In this document: piece after piece, positions 1 to 9,506 of the stretch
How positions within the stretch are numbered: position 1 is the stretch's first letter
Layout: each line of letters starts with the position of its first letter
Assembly (NCBI RefSeq): GCF_026625125.1
Contig: NZ_CP113097.1
Span: 5,628,001 to 5,692,000 of the forward strand
From: Pseudomonas putida
GTDB lineage: Bacteria; Pseudomonadota; Gammaproteobacteria; Pseudomonadales; Pseudomonadaceae
Reading direction: 5' to 3'
Length of the DNA: 64,000 nucleotides
The notes under the pieces: generated by a model
Told to the model about the DNA's origin: nothing
Seen by the model: only the letters and a program-made list of their open reading frames with translations
The model's database searches: none
Made by a program: the position numbers and the translations under genes

Positions 1-1273
1 ACGCCTGGTTGGCCAGCAGCTTGATGCCACTGTCGGCGGCCTGGGCGTAGATGGCGCGGATGTCCTTGCCCTCCTGCTCAAGTTGGGCAAGGGCACCGAG
101 GGCAGCCTCAGGCGAGGCATAGTGGCGAACCTTGTCTTCCCCCCGCACCCAGATCTGCGCCAGGCGGCTGAAATCGGTGATCGGTTTGCCGGTCAGCGCA
201 TCAGCAGCCTTGAGCGGCAGCGGATCGTAGTCCTGCAGCGCCTTGTCGTAGTCCACACCCGCCTGCTTGAAGGCGGCGCGGATGTATTGGTCATCGATGA
301 ACTGGCGGGTGTCGAGCTCCCGATCGGTCTTCTTCAGCAGCTTGAGGGTGTCGATGGAGGTGGCGACTGCTTTGCGGTACTCGGGCTTCCAGGTCAGATC
401 GCGGGTTTGCAGGCCCAGCGGCCCATGGAACAGGTAATTGACCTCGGCTTCAATCCCGGTGACCTTCTCGATCAGCTCACTGTACTTCTCCGGCTCGGCG
501 GCCATCAGGCGGTCAGCCTCAAGGCTGGCACGCAGGTAGGCGGTGACGACCTCGGGGTATTGGCGGGCGTATTGGGCATCGACCAAGGCACCATGGAAGG
601 TCGGCGCGTTGGCCTGGGCACCGTCATAGATCTTGCGAGCGAACCCTCGGTTGGGGAACAGTTCGGCGAACGGCACGAAGTCGGCGTGGGCGTCGATGCG
701 GTTGCTGCGCAAGGCGGAGCCGGCGATCTCGGGGGCCTGGGCGATGATGCGCACGTCTTTGTGCGGGTCCCAGCCCTGGGCAGCGATGGCGCGCAGCAGC
801 ATACCGTGGGCCGTGGAGGCAAACGGCACAGAAATGGTCTTGCCCTTGAGTTCGCTCAGCGATTGCACGGCGGAGGCCGCTGGCACGACGATGCCGTTGC
901 CGCTGCCGTGCACACTGCCCGACAGCACACTGATGAACAGGCTGCGTTTGCCTGCATCCAGGTGGGCGACACCGTTGAACGAGCCAGGGAAGTCGGCCAT
1001 GGCACCGAAATCGAGCTTGCCTGCGACCATTTCGTTGGTCAGTGGCGCACCGCTGGTGAAGTTCTTCCACTCGACCTGGTACTGGGCATCCTTGTACCTG
1101 CCATCATGCGGCAGATACTTCTCCAGCAGGCCAAGTTCGCGAATCAGCAAGCCGCCGGTGGCGCAGTTGATGGTAGTGTCCTGGGTGCCGATGGCGACAC
1201 GGATGGTCTCGGCACTGGCGTTAAGGCCAGCGAGCGCCAGCGCAAGGCCGGCCAAGTTTGCTACAAGGCGCAT
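1..1273 (-). CDS. ABC transporter substrate-binding protein, nitrate/sulfonate type (3' end off window)
   Basis: The reading frame is open from an ATG at 1273 to the left edge, giving 424 visible codons without a stop. The N-terminus is a signal peptide (MRLVANLAGLALALAGLNASA, cleaved before ETIRV). The mature protein starts with the TIRVAIGTQDTT strand and has a periplasmic-binding fold of the SsuA/TauA/NrtA type (GKLDFGAMADFP, LKGKTISVPF, RIDAHADFVPF). It should deliver a small organic anion, perhaps a sulfonate, to an inner-membrane permease lying beyond the left edge. A GAGGGGAAG ribosome site sits just upstream of the start. It follows the AprB-like ferredoxin on the same strand after about 120 bp, which holds a small CCACCA/TGGTGG hairpin (1318-1335), so it probably belongs to the same operon. 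The substrate cannot be read from sequence. Confidence 0.85.
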   Translation of the reverse strand, partial: MRLVANLAGLALALAGLNASAETIRVAIGTQDTTINCATGGLLIRELGLLEKYLPHDGRYKDAQYQVEWKNFTSGAPLTNEMVAGKLDFGAMADFPGSFNGVAHLDAGKRSLFISVLSGSVHGSGNGIVVPAASAVQSLSELKGKTISVPFASTAHGMLLRAIAAQGWDPHKDVRIIAQAPEIAGSALRSNRIDAHADFVPFAELFPNRGFARKIYDGAQANAPTFHGALVDAQYARQYPEVVTAYLRASLEADRLMAAEPEKYSELIEKVTGIEAEVNYLFHGPLGLQTRDLTWKPEYRKAVATSIDTLKLLKKTDRELDTRQFIDDQYIRAAFKQAGVDYDKALQDYDPLPLKAADALTGKPITDFSRLAQIWVRGEDKVRHYASPEAALGALAQLEQEGKDIRAIYAQAADSGIKLLANQA

Positions 1274-1393
1274 GGGTGCTTCCCCTCGAATCGTTTGAAG
1301 TATTGGCATCGTCTCCGCCACCAGGCTTGTGGTGGTGGGAAACGAGGGGCATTGCAGAGGGCGTCCGGTGGCGTGCCGGGTGGCCTGAGAGGG

Positions 1394-1639
1394 TCAGCGC
1401 AGCAGGTAAGGGATGTCGACCTTTACTGCACCGGTAGGGCAATCTTTTTCGCAGGGCATGCAATACCAGCATTCATCAAAGGCCATATAGGCCTTCTGGG
1501 TGGCCGGGTTGATGGCCAGCAGGTCCATTGGGCAGACGTCAACGCACACGGTGCAGCCCTTTTCAGCGATGCACTTGTCTTCATCGATGGTCACCGGGGC
1601 GCTGCTGCGAAAGAAAATCTCTTGGGGTTGGTAGGCCAT
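1394..1639 (-). CDS. AprB-like ferredoxin with two [4Fe-4S] clusters
   Basis: An 81-residue protein with two complete cluster motifs: Cys23, 29, 32, 36 followed by Pro, and Cys57, 60, 63, 67 followed by Pro. This is the layout of the beta subunit of dissimilatory APS reductase and of small dicluster ferredoxins. It should pass electrons to or from the flavoprotein encoded immediately upstream (69 bp away). The start at 1639 (MAYQPQEIFF) is chosen because a GAGGAA site lies about 10 bases before it; a longer in-frame extension to 1708 has no family support. Function of the pair in pseudomonads is not established; true sulfate respiration is not expected in this organism. Confidence 0.88.
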   Translation of the reverse strand: MAYQPQEIFFRSSAPVTIDEDKCIAEKGCTVCVDVCPMDLLAINPATQKAYMAFDECWYCMPCEKDCPTGAVKVDIPYLLR

Positions 1640-1708
1640 TTCACGGATTCCTCGGGGCCTTCGGCCCTCGTTGTGATTGATCGCCGGGGCCGCTGTACGC
1701 CACCCCAC

Positions 1709-3433
1709 TCACGCGGCATCGGCCTTCACCCGTAGCCGGTCATAGGCAGTCTGTTCCTCGGCATCCAATGCAATGAGGTAGGGTTCGACGGCTTTCTTGA
1801 AACTGATCATTTCACCGTCCTCGCCCTTTTTCAGGTGGCAATGACAGAACCACTGACCATCGTTGCGCTCGGGATAATCGACCCGATGGTGGTAAAGCCC
1901 CCAGCGGCTTTCTTCGCGGAACAGCGAAGCGCGGGCGGCCATTTCGGCACAGTCGCGGATCACCGACACCTCCATCGCACGCATCAACTCGTGAGGGTTG
2001 TTGGCCTTGATCTGGTCAAGGTCACGCTCGATTTCGGCGAAGCGCGCCAGGCCGATTTCCATTTTCCTGGTCACCTTGGGGGGCTGCAGATAGTCGTTGA
2101 CCATGCGCCGCAGCTTGTACTCGACGTGCGCTGGCGGCTGGCCGTACTCGCGGTGCAACGGCGCGAACACGCGTTCACGTTCGCGCTCGACCTGGGCCGC
2201 ATCGACCTCGGCCAGCTCGCGCCCGGCCACGTACTGCGCGGCATTGACACCAGCAAACCAGCCATAGGTGAATGCACCGAGCATGTAGTTGTGCGGCACC
2301 GCAGCCATGTCTCCCGCGGCGTACAGGCCCTTGACGCTGGTCTCGGCCTTCTCGTTGACCCACACGCCCGAAGCCGAATGCCCGGAGCAGAAACCGATCT
2401 CGGAGATGTGCATCTCGACCATGTGCTGGCGGTAGTCGGTACCGCGCCCGGCATGGAACTGGCCACGGCTGGGGCGCTCGTTGCTGTGCAGGATATGTTC
2501 GATGTTCTGGATGGTCTCCTCTGCCAGGTGATCCAGTTTGAGGAACACCGGGCCATTGCCGCCTTCGAGCTCCTGATGGAACTCCCACATCATCTGCCCG
2601 CTCCAGTAGTCGCACTCGATGAAGCGCTCGCCTTTGCTATTCGCGGTATAACCCCCCAGTGGGCCCGTCACGTAGGCGCAGGCAGGGCCGTTGTAGTCCT
2701 TGATCAATGGGTTGATCTGGAAGCACTCAAGGTTGGCCAGTTCGGCACCTGCGTGATAGGCCATGGCGTATCCATCACCCGCATTGGTGGGGTTCTCGTA
2801 CGTCCCCATCAAGTATCCCGAAGACGGCAGGCCCAGGCGCCCGGCAGCACCGCAGGCAAGGATCACCGCCTTGGCCCGCACGACGCGAAACTCGCCGGTG
2901 CGGCAGTCGAACCCGAGTACTCCGCCAGCCGCTCCCTCGCTGTCGAGCAACACACGGGTGCAAACCATGCGGTTGGTGATCTCGACACGGGCCCGCTTGA
3001 GCTGGCGGTAGAGCACCTTCTTGATGTCATGGCCTTCTGGCATGGGCAGCACGTAGGCGCCCATGTGATGGACCTTCTTCACCGCGTAGTCGCCAGTCTC
3101 GTCCTTCTCGAACTTCACGCCCCAGCGATCGAGCTGTTCAATGGTTGCGAAGCTGTGGGTGGCATAGGCATGTACTGTGGCCTGGTTGACGATCCCGTCA
3201 TTGGCGACGGTAATTTCCTTGGTGTACTGCTCGGGTGTAGCGTGCCCAGGGATGATCGCGTTGTTCAAGCCATCCATGCCCATGCTGATGGCGCCACTGC
3301 GCTTGACGTTGGCCTTGTCCAGCAGCAACACGCGCAGACTTCTGTCCTGCTCTTTGGCTTTGATGGCGGCCATCGGGCCAGCAGTGCCACCGCCGATGAC
3401 GATGATGTCGTAGTCATGGGTCTCGATGCTCAT
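1709..3433 (-). CDS. AprA/fumarate reductase-like FAD-dependent oxidoreductase
   Basis: A 574-residue flavoprotein of the succinate dehydrogenase/fumarate reductase/APS reductase alpha family. The N-terminal dinucleotide motif VIGGGTAGPMAA (about residues 12-23) binds FAD, the stretch GAISMGMDGLNNA (about 47-59) resembles AprA more than SdhA, and SASGVWVNEKAETSVKGLYAAGD is the second FAD-binding signature. At 574 residues it is shorter than typical AprA. Its start ATG overlaps the regulator's stop codon by 4 bases, and the dicluster ferredoxin follows, so the two probably form an electron-transfer heterodimer. The next gene encodes an ABC binding protein, which suggests oxidation or reduction of an imported organic compound. 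Database labels such as fumarate reductase are unlikely to give its real role. Confidence 0.85.
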   Translation of the reverse strand: MSIETHDYDIIVIGGGTAGPMAAIKAKEQDRSLRVLLLDKANVKRSGAISMGMDGLNNAIIPGHATPEQYTKEITVANDGIVNQATVHAYATHSFATIEQLDRWGVKFEKDETGDYAVKKVHHMGAYVLPMPEGHDIKKVLYRQLKRARVEITNRMVCTRVLLDSEGAAGGVLGFDCRTGEFRVVRAKAVILACGAAGRLGLPSSGYLMGTYENPTNAGDGYAMAYHAGAELANLECFQINPLIKDYNGPACAYVTGPLGGYTANSKGERFIECDYWSGQMMWEFHQELEGGNGPVFLKLDHLAEETIQNIEHILHSNERPSRGQFHAGRGTDYRQHMVEMHISEIGFCSGHSASGVWVNEKAETSVKGLYAAGDMAAVPHNYMLGAFTYGWFAGVNAAQYVAGRELAEVDAAQVERERERVFAPLHREYGQPPAHVEYKLRRMVNDYLQPPKVTRKMEIGLARFAEIERDLDQIKANNPHELMRAMEVSVIRDCAEMAARASLFREESRWGLYHHRVDYPERNDGQWFCHCHLKKGEDGEMISFKKAVEPYLIALDAEEQTAYDRLRVKADAA

Positions 3434-4179
3434 GCCTTGCCCCCCTTCTGACGGTCGATGCGCAGGCGGTACTGGAAGGCATCGCCGCGGTAGTAAAGGT
3501 GTTCGAAGTCCAGCGGTGTGCCATCAGCGGCATGGGTGAGGCGCTCGATGCGCATGATCGGCGCCCCCTCTTCCACTTCCAGTGCCTGGGTCAGGTCGCT
3601 GTCGGCCAGAACCGCATCGATGGCCAGGTCAGCATGGCCAAGCGCGATGCCACAGTCGTTTTCCAGCAGCAAGAAAATGTCGCGGGTAACCAAGTCGGCT
3701 TTTTCCAGCTTCTCCCCCACCGCCTTCGGTAACCAGGTCAGCTCCAGCGATACCGGCTCACGGTTGATCAGGCGCACCCGGCGAATCTCAGTCACAAGGC
3801 TGCTTTCCTCGACCCGCAGGCGTGCCGCCACCAACGCATTGGCGGGCACATGGCGAAAGCTGCGCAGCCGGTTCAGCACTTCGTAGCCCATCTGCGTCAT
3901 GGATTCGGCCAAACCTTGCAGGGTGCTCACGTTCTGAAACGCCTTGGGCTTGGCGACGAAGGTGCCTTTGCCGTGAATCTTGAAGATCAGGCCCTCCTTC
4001 TGCAGGTCGCCCAAGGCCTGCCGCACAGTGATGCGGCTGACGTCGAACGCTTTGCCCAGTTCGCTTTCCGAAGGCATGCGGCTGTGGGGGGCGTAGGTGC
4101 CGTCGAGTATGCGCTCGCGCAGCAATTCCTTGAGCTGGGTGTACAGCGGTACCGGTGAAAGTGGGAGCAGTTGGGCCAT
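3430..4179 (-). CDS. GntR family regulator, HutC/UTRA subfamily
   Basis: A 249-residue transcription factor. Residues about 10-80 form the winged helix-turn-helix (PLYTQLKELLRERI, SELGKAFDVSRITVRQALGD, IHGKGTFVA), and the rest is a UTRA effector-binding domain ending in LDFEHLYYRGDAFQYRLRI. The start at 4179 has a GAAGAGAA site; the longer frame to 4239 would run through the palindrome that looks like its own operator. The gene overlaps the AprA-like gene by 4 bp, so it is co-transcribed with it and very likely controls it. The effector is unknown and is probably the substrate or product of the oxidoreductase. Confidence 0.9.
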   Translation of the reverse strand: MAQLLPLSPVPLYTQLKELLRERILDGTYAPHSRMPSESELGKAFDVSRITVRQALGDLQKEGLIFKIHGKGTFVAKPKAFQNVSTLQGLAESMTQMGYEVLNRLRSFRHVPANALVAARLRVEESSLVTEIRRVRLINREPVSLELTWLPKAVGEKLEKADLVTRDIFLLLENDCGIALGHADLAIDAVLADSDLTQALEVEEGAPIMRIERLTHAADGTPLDFEHLYYRGDAFQYRLRIDRQKGGKA

Positions 4180-4200
4180 GGTTCTCTTCACTGATTGAGC

Positions 4201-4216
4201 ACTTGTTATAACAAGT
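4201..4216. promoter_or_regulatory. Perfect 16-bp palindrome, probable GntR operator
   Basis: ACTTGTTATAACAAGT is self-complementary over all 16 bases and lies 22-37 bp upstream of the regulator's start codon. Its size and its central TATA flanked by TTG/CAA half sites fit operators of HutC-type GntR proteins. The TATAAC inside it could also serve as a -10 box, which would make binding autorepressive. The regulator assignment is inferred from position. Confidence 0.65.
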
Positions 4217-4377
4217 TGTGACCAGAGAATAGCCGGCATAAGAATTAATGGTGAAATACTGTTATTGCATATGCATAGAGAGGTTTGCGGGCAAAATCCA
4301 GAAATCCTTTATCGGCGCAGGGATGCCGGGCCCGGCTAGCCTTGATCAGGACCTCATAACCTGGCAAGGACGCTGCC

Positions 4378-6063
4378 ATGCACACCCCTGACGATCAATC
4401 CCTCGACCTCAAGCGCGTGCTGGACGCGTTGCAAGCCGACCAACTCCTGAGCGCCAGCGACGCCCGGCAAGTACTCGAATACGCCAACGCACGGCCACCT
4501 TGCCATCCGCTCGAAGCCGTAGCGGCGCTGGAACTCGCAGACCGCCGGCACCCCGGCCAGCGCCTGCACCTGGACAGCCTGTGCCAATGGCTCGCCAGAA
4601 CAGTCGGCCAGCCCTATGAACGTATCGACCCACTGCAACTCGACCTGTCCAAGGTCAACGGGCTGATATCGCCAGCGTTCGCCCAGCGCCACGGCATACT
4701 CATCCTGGCCAGCGACAGCCTGAGCATCACCGTGGCCAGCGCGCAGCCTTACCAGTGTGACTGGCAAACCGATCTGGCCCGCAGCCTGGGCAAGCCGATC
4801 CGCCGCGTGTTCGCCAGCCCCCTGCAACTGCGCCAGGTGGGCCAGTCACTGTTTCGCCTTGCCCACTCGGTGCAAGGCGCCCAGCATCAGCAGTCGGCAA
4901 GCCTCGGTGAGCTCGAGCAATTGCTCGAGCAGGACAAGCGCCTGGGCAACGCCACGGCAGATGACGCGCATATCGTGCACATCGTCGACTGGCTGCTGCA
5001 GTACGCCGTCGAACAGCGCGCCAGTGATATCCATCTTGAGCCGCGCCGCGAGCAGGGCCGCTTGCGCTATCGCATAGACGGCCTCCTGCATACGGTCTAC
5101 GCCTTCCCGGCCGGCGTCACCCTGGCGGTCGTCAGCCGCCTGAAGCACTTGGGCCGCATGGATGTCGCGGAGAAACGCCGCCCGCAGGATGGCCGCGTGA
5201 AGTGCAGCCTGCCAGGTGGCCGCGAAGTGGAGCTACGCCTGTCTACGCTGCCCACCCCCTTTGGCGAAAAGCTGGTGCTGCGGTTGTTCGACCCACAACA
5301 GCTACAGGAAGACTTCGACCGCCTGGGGCTGGAAGGTGAACAACTGCACCAGTGGCTGGCCCTGCTGCAGCGCCGTCAAGGCATCCTGCTGGTCACCGGC
5401 CCTACCGGCTCAGGCAAGACCAGCACGCTTTACGCGAGCCTGAAGCAGTTGGCCACGCCGGAGGTTAACCTGTGCACCATCGAGGACCCGATCGAGCGTC
5501 TGGAGCCGGCATTCAATCAACTGCAGGTGCAGCCGACACTGGACCTCAGCTTCGCCAACGGCGTACGCGCGCTGTTACGCCAAGACCCGGACATCATCAT
5601 GATCGGCGAGATCCGTGATCGCGAGACGGCTCTGGTAGCCGTGCAAGCTGCCCTTACCGGGCACCTGGTGCTCTCGACGCTGCACACCGACGACAGCTGT
5701 GCTGCCATTACCCGCCTGTTGGAGCTTGGCGTGCCCGATTACCTGATCAAGGCCTCCCTCAGTGGGGTGATGGCGCAGCGCTTGGTGCGCTTGATTTGCC
5801 GTGAATGCCAGCGCCGCGCAGCATCGGCCAGCGGCCAGCCTTGCCTGATGTGTCGGGGCACCGGCTTTCATGGCCGAACGGGCTTGTTCGAGCTGCTGGT
5901 GCCGAGCGAAAACCTACGCGCCCGGATAGGCGCTGGGGCGGACCTTGCCAGCTTGCGGCTACAGGCGTTGAGCGAAGGGTTGCTGGACCTGAAACGCTGC
6001 GGGGAAGCCAAAGTGGCCCGTGGGCTGACCTGTCAAGAGGAAGTGCTGCGGGTCTGCGCGTGA
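4378..6063 (+). CDS. GspE/PilB-type secretion ATPase, orphan
   Basis: A 561-residue AAA-type ATPase of the type II secretion/type IV pilus family. An N-terminal GspE-N-like region (about 1-160) is followed by SDIHLEPRREQGRLRYRIDG, the Walker A loop GPTGSGKTS (341-349), the Asp box, a Walker B-like DPDIIMIGEIRD, the His box HTDDSCAAI, and a four-cysteine zinc site (CREC..CLMC, from about residue 474). All catalytic elements are present, so it should be active. AAGGA precedes the ATG. No other secretion or pilus gene lies nearby, so it either powers a system encoded elsewhere or is a spare motor. It is divergent from the GntR operon. Confidence 0.9.
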   Translation: MHTPDDQSLDLKRVLDALQADQLLSASDARQVLEYANARPPCHPLEAVAALELADRRHPGQRLHLDSLCQWLARTVGQPYERIDPLQLDLSKVNGLISPAFAQRHGILILASDSLSITVASAQPYQCDWQTDLARSLGKPIRRVFASPLQLRQVGQSLFRLAHSVQGAQHQQSASLGELEQLLEQDKRLGNATADDAHIVHIVDWLLQYAVEQRASDIHLEPRREQGRLRYRIDGLLHTVYAFPAGVTLAVVSRLKHLGRMDVAEKRRPQDGRVKCSLPGGREVELRLSTLPTPFGEKLVLRLFDPQQLQEDFDRLGLEGEQLHQWLALLQRRQGILLVTGPTGSGKTSTLYASLKQLATPEVNLCTIEDPIERLEPAFNQLQVQPTLDLSFANGVRALLRQDPDIIMIGEIRDRETALVAVQAALTGHLVLSTLHTDDSCAAITRLLELGVPDYLIKASLSGVMAQRLVRLICRECQRRAASASGQPCLMCRGTGFHGRTGLFELLVPSENLRARIGAGADLASLRLQALSEGLLDLKRCGEAKVARGLTCQEEVLRVCA

Positions 6064-6152
6064 GCAAAAAATCCTTGTTTTCGAGGAACTTGCGCCCCGC
6101 AGGCACAATCAAATCGGGCTCCATCAGCCCTCACCCTTCGAGGTGTTTCATC

Positions 6153-6467
6153 ATGCGTCTCCCAACCGCCATCGCAGCCGCTGCCCTGCTTTCGCTGCCC
6201 ATTGGCTCCGCCATGGCCGATACCTTCTGGCGCAACGTGATTTCTTCCGGCGCGACCACGGGATCGACCTACCTGACCTCCAAAGATCACAAGTTGGTCG
6301 TCGCGGCGCAGGAAGACGCCGGCAGCTTCGTGGCCAGTGAAGGAGCTATTCGTGGGCCGTTCCTGGAGGCGGCAATGCGCCAGGTGCGGGCTGAGAACCC
6401 AGGCATGCAAGCCAGCGACATGGAACTGGCAAATGCCATCCTGGCGAAGAATGCGATAGCCGAGTAA
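6153..6467 (+). CDS. Small exported protein, DUF2388 family
   Basis: A 104-residue protein with a signal peptide (MRLPTAIAAAALLSLPIGSAMA, cleaved before DTFWRN). The mature part has the DUF2388 pattern: SSGATTGSTYLTSKDHKLVVAAQEDAGSFVAS, then an EGAIRGPFLEAA region and a C-terminal helix ending DMELANAILAKN. DUF2388 proteins are common in Pseudomonas, often in several copies, with no known function. GAGGTG precedes the chosen ATG. The frame stays open far upstream, but that part overlaps gspE and is not coding. It ends at a strong hairpin shared with the convergent gcvP. Confidence 0.85.
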   Translation: MRLPTAIAAAALLSLPIGSAMADTFWRNVISSGATTGSTYLTSKDHKLVVAAQEDAGSFVASEGAIRGPFLEAAMRQVRAENPGMQASDMELANAILAKNAIAE

Positions 6468-6471
6468 GGCC

Positions 6472-6494
6472 CTGGGGCTGCCGTGCAGCCCCAG
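6472..6494. terminator. Bidirectional hairpin between convergent genes
   Basis: CTGGGGCTG and CAGCCCCAG form a perfect 9-bp stem around a 5-base loop, between the DUF2388 stop at 6467 and the gcvP stop at 6502. The T-tract is poor on both sides, so termination efficiency is uncertain. Confidence 0.6.
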
Positions 6495-6501
6495 CTTCAA
6501 C

Positions 6502-9375
6502 TCAGCGATACGCCTCCACCGGTACACACGCACAAAACAGATTCCTGTCCCCGTACACATTGTCGACCCGGTTCACCGCTGGCCAGTACTTGTGCTGGCG
6601 CACGTGAGCGCTGGGGGCCACCGCCTGCTCAAAACTGTAAGGCCGGTTCCACGGCGCCAGCACATCGGCCAGGGTATGCGGGGCATGTTTGAGCGGATTG
6701 TCTTGCGCCGGCCAGTGACCCTCTTGCACCTCCTCGATCTCCGCCCGGATCGCCAGCATGGCTTCGACGAACCGGTCCAGCTCGGCTTTGGACTCGCTCT
6801 CTGTCGGTTCGATCATCAAGGTCCCAGGAACCGGGAATGACATGGTGGGGGCATGGAAGCCATAGTCCATCAGGCGCTTGGCCACATCCTCTTCCGTTAT
6901 CCCGGTAATGGCCTTGAGCGGCCGCAGGTCAAGGATGCACTCATGCGCTACCCGCTGGTTTCGGCCTCTGTAAAGCACAGGGAAGGCACCCTCGAGCTGC
7001 CTGGCCAGGTAGTTGGCCGACAGGATGGCCACTTCGCTCGCATCGGCCAGTTGCGGCCCCATCATGGCGATGTACATCCAGCTGATCGGCAAGATGCTCG
7101 CGCTGCCCCAGGGCGCGGCGCTGACCGCGCTGTTGTTCGGGTCCAGGCCCGGCACCGGCACCACCGGATGACTGGCGACGAACGGCTTGAGGTGCGCGCG
7201 GATGCCAATCGGCCCCATGCCGGGGCCCCCGCCGCCGTGCGGGATGCAGAACGTCTTGTGCAGATTCATGTGCGAGACATCGGCGCCAATGTCAGCCGGC
7301 CGCGTGAGGCCGACCTGGGCATTGAGGTTGGCGCCGTCCATGTACACCTGCCCGCCCTGCTTATGAACGACTTCACAGATTTCCCGAATGCCCTCCTCAT
7401 ACACACCATGGGTCGACGGGTAGGTAACCATCAGGCAGGAAAGACGCTCGCCTGCAGCATGGGCCTTGGCCTTGAGGTCGTCGAGGTCAACGTTGCCGTG
7501 GTCATCGCAGTCGACGATCACCACGTCCATGCCTGCCATCTGCGCCGAAGCAGGGTTGGTGCCGTGGGCCGACGAAGGGATCAGGCACAGCGTGCGCTGG
7601 TGTTGATGACGGCTGCGGTGGTAACGGGTGATTGCCATCAGCCCGGCGTATTCGCCCTGGGCACCCGAGTTGGGCTGCATGCAGATGGCGTCGAAACCGG
7701 TAAGAGCGCACAGCCAGCGCTCCAACTCGTCGATCATCGTTTTGTAACCCACGACCTGAGCTTCGGGCGCAAAGGGATGAAGCTGAGCGAACCCGGGCCA
7801 GGTAATGGGGATCATTTCGCTGCTGGCGTTGAGCTTCATGGTGCAGGAACCCAGCGGGATCATCGATTGGTTCAGCGCCAGGTCCTTGTTCTCCAGCTGC
7901 TTGAGGTAGCGCAGCATCTGCGTTTCGCTGTGATGCAGGTTGAACACAGGGTGGGAAAGGAACGGCGTGCGCCGTTGCAGCCCGGCGGGAATGCCGCCTG
8001 CCAGGGCCTGCTGGTCCAGCGCGGTGACCTCAAGACCGTGATCCACGCCAAGGAAGATGTCGAACAGCCGAAGCACAGTGTCTTCGCTGCACGTTTCGTC
8101 CAGGCTCACACCCAGGTGGCCGCGGCCCAGAATGCGCAAGTTGATGCGCGCCGCTTGCGCACTTTCGATGATGGCCGCCTGGGCACCGCCGACCTCCAGG
8201 GTAAGGGTGTCGAAGAAATGCGGGTTGAGGCGTTTGATGCCCTTGGCCTCAAGGCCGGCAGCCAACACGACGGTCAGCCGGTGCACGCGCTGCGCGATGC
8301 GCTGCAAGCCTTCAGGGCCGTGGTACACCGCGTAGAAACCGGCGATGTTGGCCAGCAGTACCTGGGCCGTGCAGATGTTGGAGTTGGCTTTTTCGCGGCG
8401 GATGTGTTGCTCGCGGGTCTGCAGGGCCATTCGCAGGGCGGTGTTGCCACGGGCGTCACGCGACACACCGATGATGCGCCCCGGCATCGCCCGCTTGTAG
8501 TCGTCACGGCAGGCAAAATAGGCCGCGTGCGGGCCGCCGTAGCCCATGGGCACGCCAAAGCGCTGGGTCGAGCCAAGCACCACGTCTGCACCAAGTTCAC
8601 CCGGCGGCGTGAGCAGCACCAGGCTCAACAGGTCTGCCGCCACGCATGCCAGGGCATGCTGGCCGTGCAACTGGTCAATCAGCGGGCGCAGGTCACGCAC
8701 TTCCCCATGGGTATCCGGGTACTGCAGCAACGCGCCGAATACCTGGTGCTGGGCAAGGTTATCCACAGCGTCGACGATCAGTTCGAAACCAAAACCTTCA
8801 GCCCGGGTTCGCAACACCGACAGTGTCTGCGGGTGGCAGTGTTCATCGGCAAAGAAAGCATTGCTCTTGTTGCGCGCCACACGTTTGGCCAAGGCCATGG
8901 CTTCGGCTGCGGCGGTGGCTTCATCGAGCAGTGAGGCATTGGCCAGGGCCAGGCCGCTCAGATCGATGACCATTTGCTGAAAGTTGAGCAGGGCTTCCAG
9001 CCGGCCTTGGGCGATTTCTGGCTGGTAAGGCGTATAGGCGGTGTACCAGCCGGGGTTCTCCAGCACGTTGCGCAGGATGACGGTTGGCGTGACGGTGCCG
9101 TGGTAACCCATGCCGATCAGGCTGGTCCACACCTGGTTCTGCTCGGCATAACTGGCGAGCTTGGCCAACGCGGCCTGTTCATCCAGGGCGGCGGGCAGGT
9201 CGAGGGCGCGGTTGAAGCGGATATCCGGGGGGACGGTCTGCTCGATCAGCTCGCTGCGGCTGCTCAAGCCCAGGGCACTGAGCATGGCCTGCTGCTCCGA
9301 GGCATCAGGCCCCAGGTGACGACGCAGGAATGGGCTGAGCTCTTGCAGTTGATGCAGGGACGGCGACTGGGACAT
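6502..9375 (-). CDS. gcvP: Glycine dehydrogenase (decarboxylating), P protein
   Basis: A 957-residue PLP enzyme that decarboxylates glycine and passes the aminomethyl group to the lipoyl arm of the H protein. The fused N- and C-terminal halves are both present, as in other proteobacterial GcvP. The PLP lysine lies in [18 protein letters not shown] (Lys707). The N-terminal [32 protein letters not shown] matches the family, and AGGAAGAGAG precedes the start. It is the last gene of gcvT-gcvH-gcvP on the minus strand, separated from gcvH by 131 bp that hold a strong hairpin. Long open frames on the opposite strand across this gene are by-products of codon bias. Confidence 0.97.
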   Translation of the reverse strand: MSQSPSLHQLQELSPFLRRHLGPDASEQQAMLSALGLSSRSELIEQTVPPDIRFNRALDLPAALDEQAALAKLASYAEQNQVWTSLIGMGYHGTVTPTVILRNVLENPGWYTAYTPYQPEIAQGRLEALLNFQQMVIDLSGLALANASLLDEATAAAEAMALAKRVARNKSNAFFADEHCHPQTLSVLRTRAEGFGFELIVDAVDNLAQHQVFGALLQYPDTHGEVRDLRPLIDQLHGQHALACVAADLLSLVLLTPPGELGADVVLGSTQRFGVPMGYGGPHAAYFACRDDYKRAMPGRIIGVSRDARGNTALRMALQTREQHIRREKANSNICTAQVLLANIAGFYAVYHGPEGLQRIAQRVHRLTVVLAAGLEAKGIKRLNPHFFDTLTLEVGGAQAAIIESAQAARINLRILGRGHLGVSLDETCSEDTVLRLFDIFLGVDHGLEVTALDQQALAGGIPAGLQRRTPFLSHPVFNLHHSETQMLRYLKQLENKDLALNQSMIPLGSCTMKLNASSEMIPITWPGFAQLHPFAPEAQVVGYKTMIDELERWLCALTGFDAICMQPNSGAQGEYAGLMAITRYHRSRHQHQRTLCLIPSSAHGTNPASAQMAGMDVVIVDCDDHGNVDLDDLKAKAHAAGERLSCLMVTYPSTHGVYEEGIREICEVVHKQGGQVYMDGANLNAQVGLTRPADIGADVSHMNLHKTFCIPHGGGGPGMGPIGIRAHLKPFVASHPVVPVPGLDPNNSAVSAAPWGSASILPISWMYIAMMGPQLADASEVAILSANYLARQLEGAFPVLYRGRNQRVAHECILDLRPLKAITGITEEDVAKRLMDYGFHAPTMSFPVPGTLMIEPTESESKAELDRFVEAMLAIRAEIEEVQEGHWPAQDNPLKHAPHTLADVLAPWNRPYSFEQAVAPSAHVRQHKYWPAVNRVDNVYGDRNLFCACVPVEAYR

Positions 9376-9467
9376 GACGACGCTCTCTTCCTAGACCAGG
9401 CCTCGTGGAGACTTATAAGTCTAGGAAGGATTGCCGATACTGCGGGAAAACTTGCTTCGCCAGTCCC

Positions 9468-9499
9468 GGCCTCATCGCTGGCAAGGCCGCGATGAGGCC
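9468..9499. repeat. Intercistronic hairpin between gcvH and gcvP
   Basis: GGCCTCATCGC and GCGATGAGGCC pair perfectly over 11 bp with a 10-base loop (TGGCAAGGCC). The TCGC-TGGCAAG core resembles the central part of Pseudomonas REP sequences. It probably stabilises upstream mRNA ends or partly terminates after gcvTH, lowering gcvP expression relative to gcvH. Confidence 0.7.
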
Positions 9500-9506
9500 A
9501 GAATGA

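Noticed and set aside
83..1735. 550-codon plus-strand frame over the binding-protein and ferredoxin genes
   Set aside because: The minus strand holds a signal peptide, family motifs and ribosome sites; the plus frame has none.
1835..3451. 538-codon plus-strand frame over the AprA-like gene
   Set aside because: Shadow of the flavoprotein; no recognisable domain.
4266..4275. TGCATATGCA palindrome between gntR and gspE
   Set aside because: Ten self-complementary bases of low complexity occur by chance; no regulator or promoter box relates to it.
6853..8934. 693-codon plus-strand frame over gcvP
   Set aside because: Antisense shadow of a highly conserved gene, His/Gln/Arg-rich, no ribosome site.
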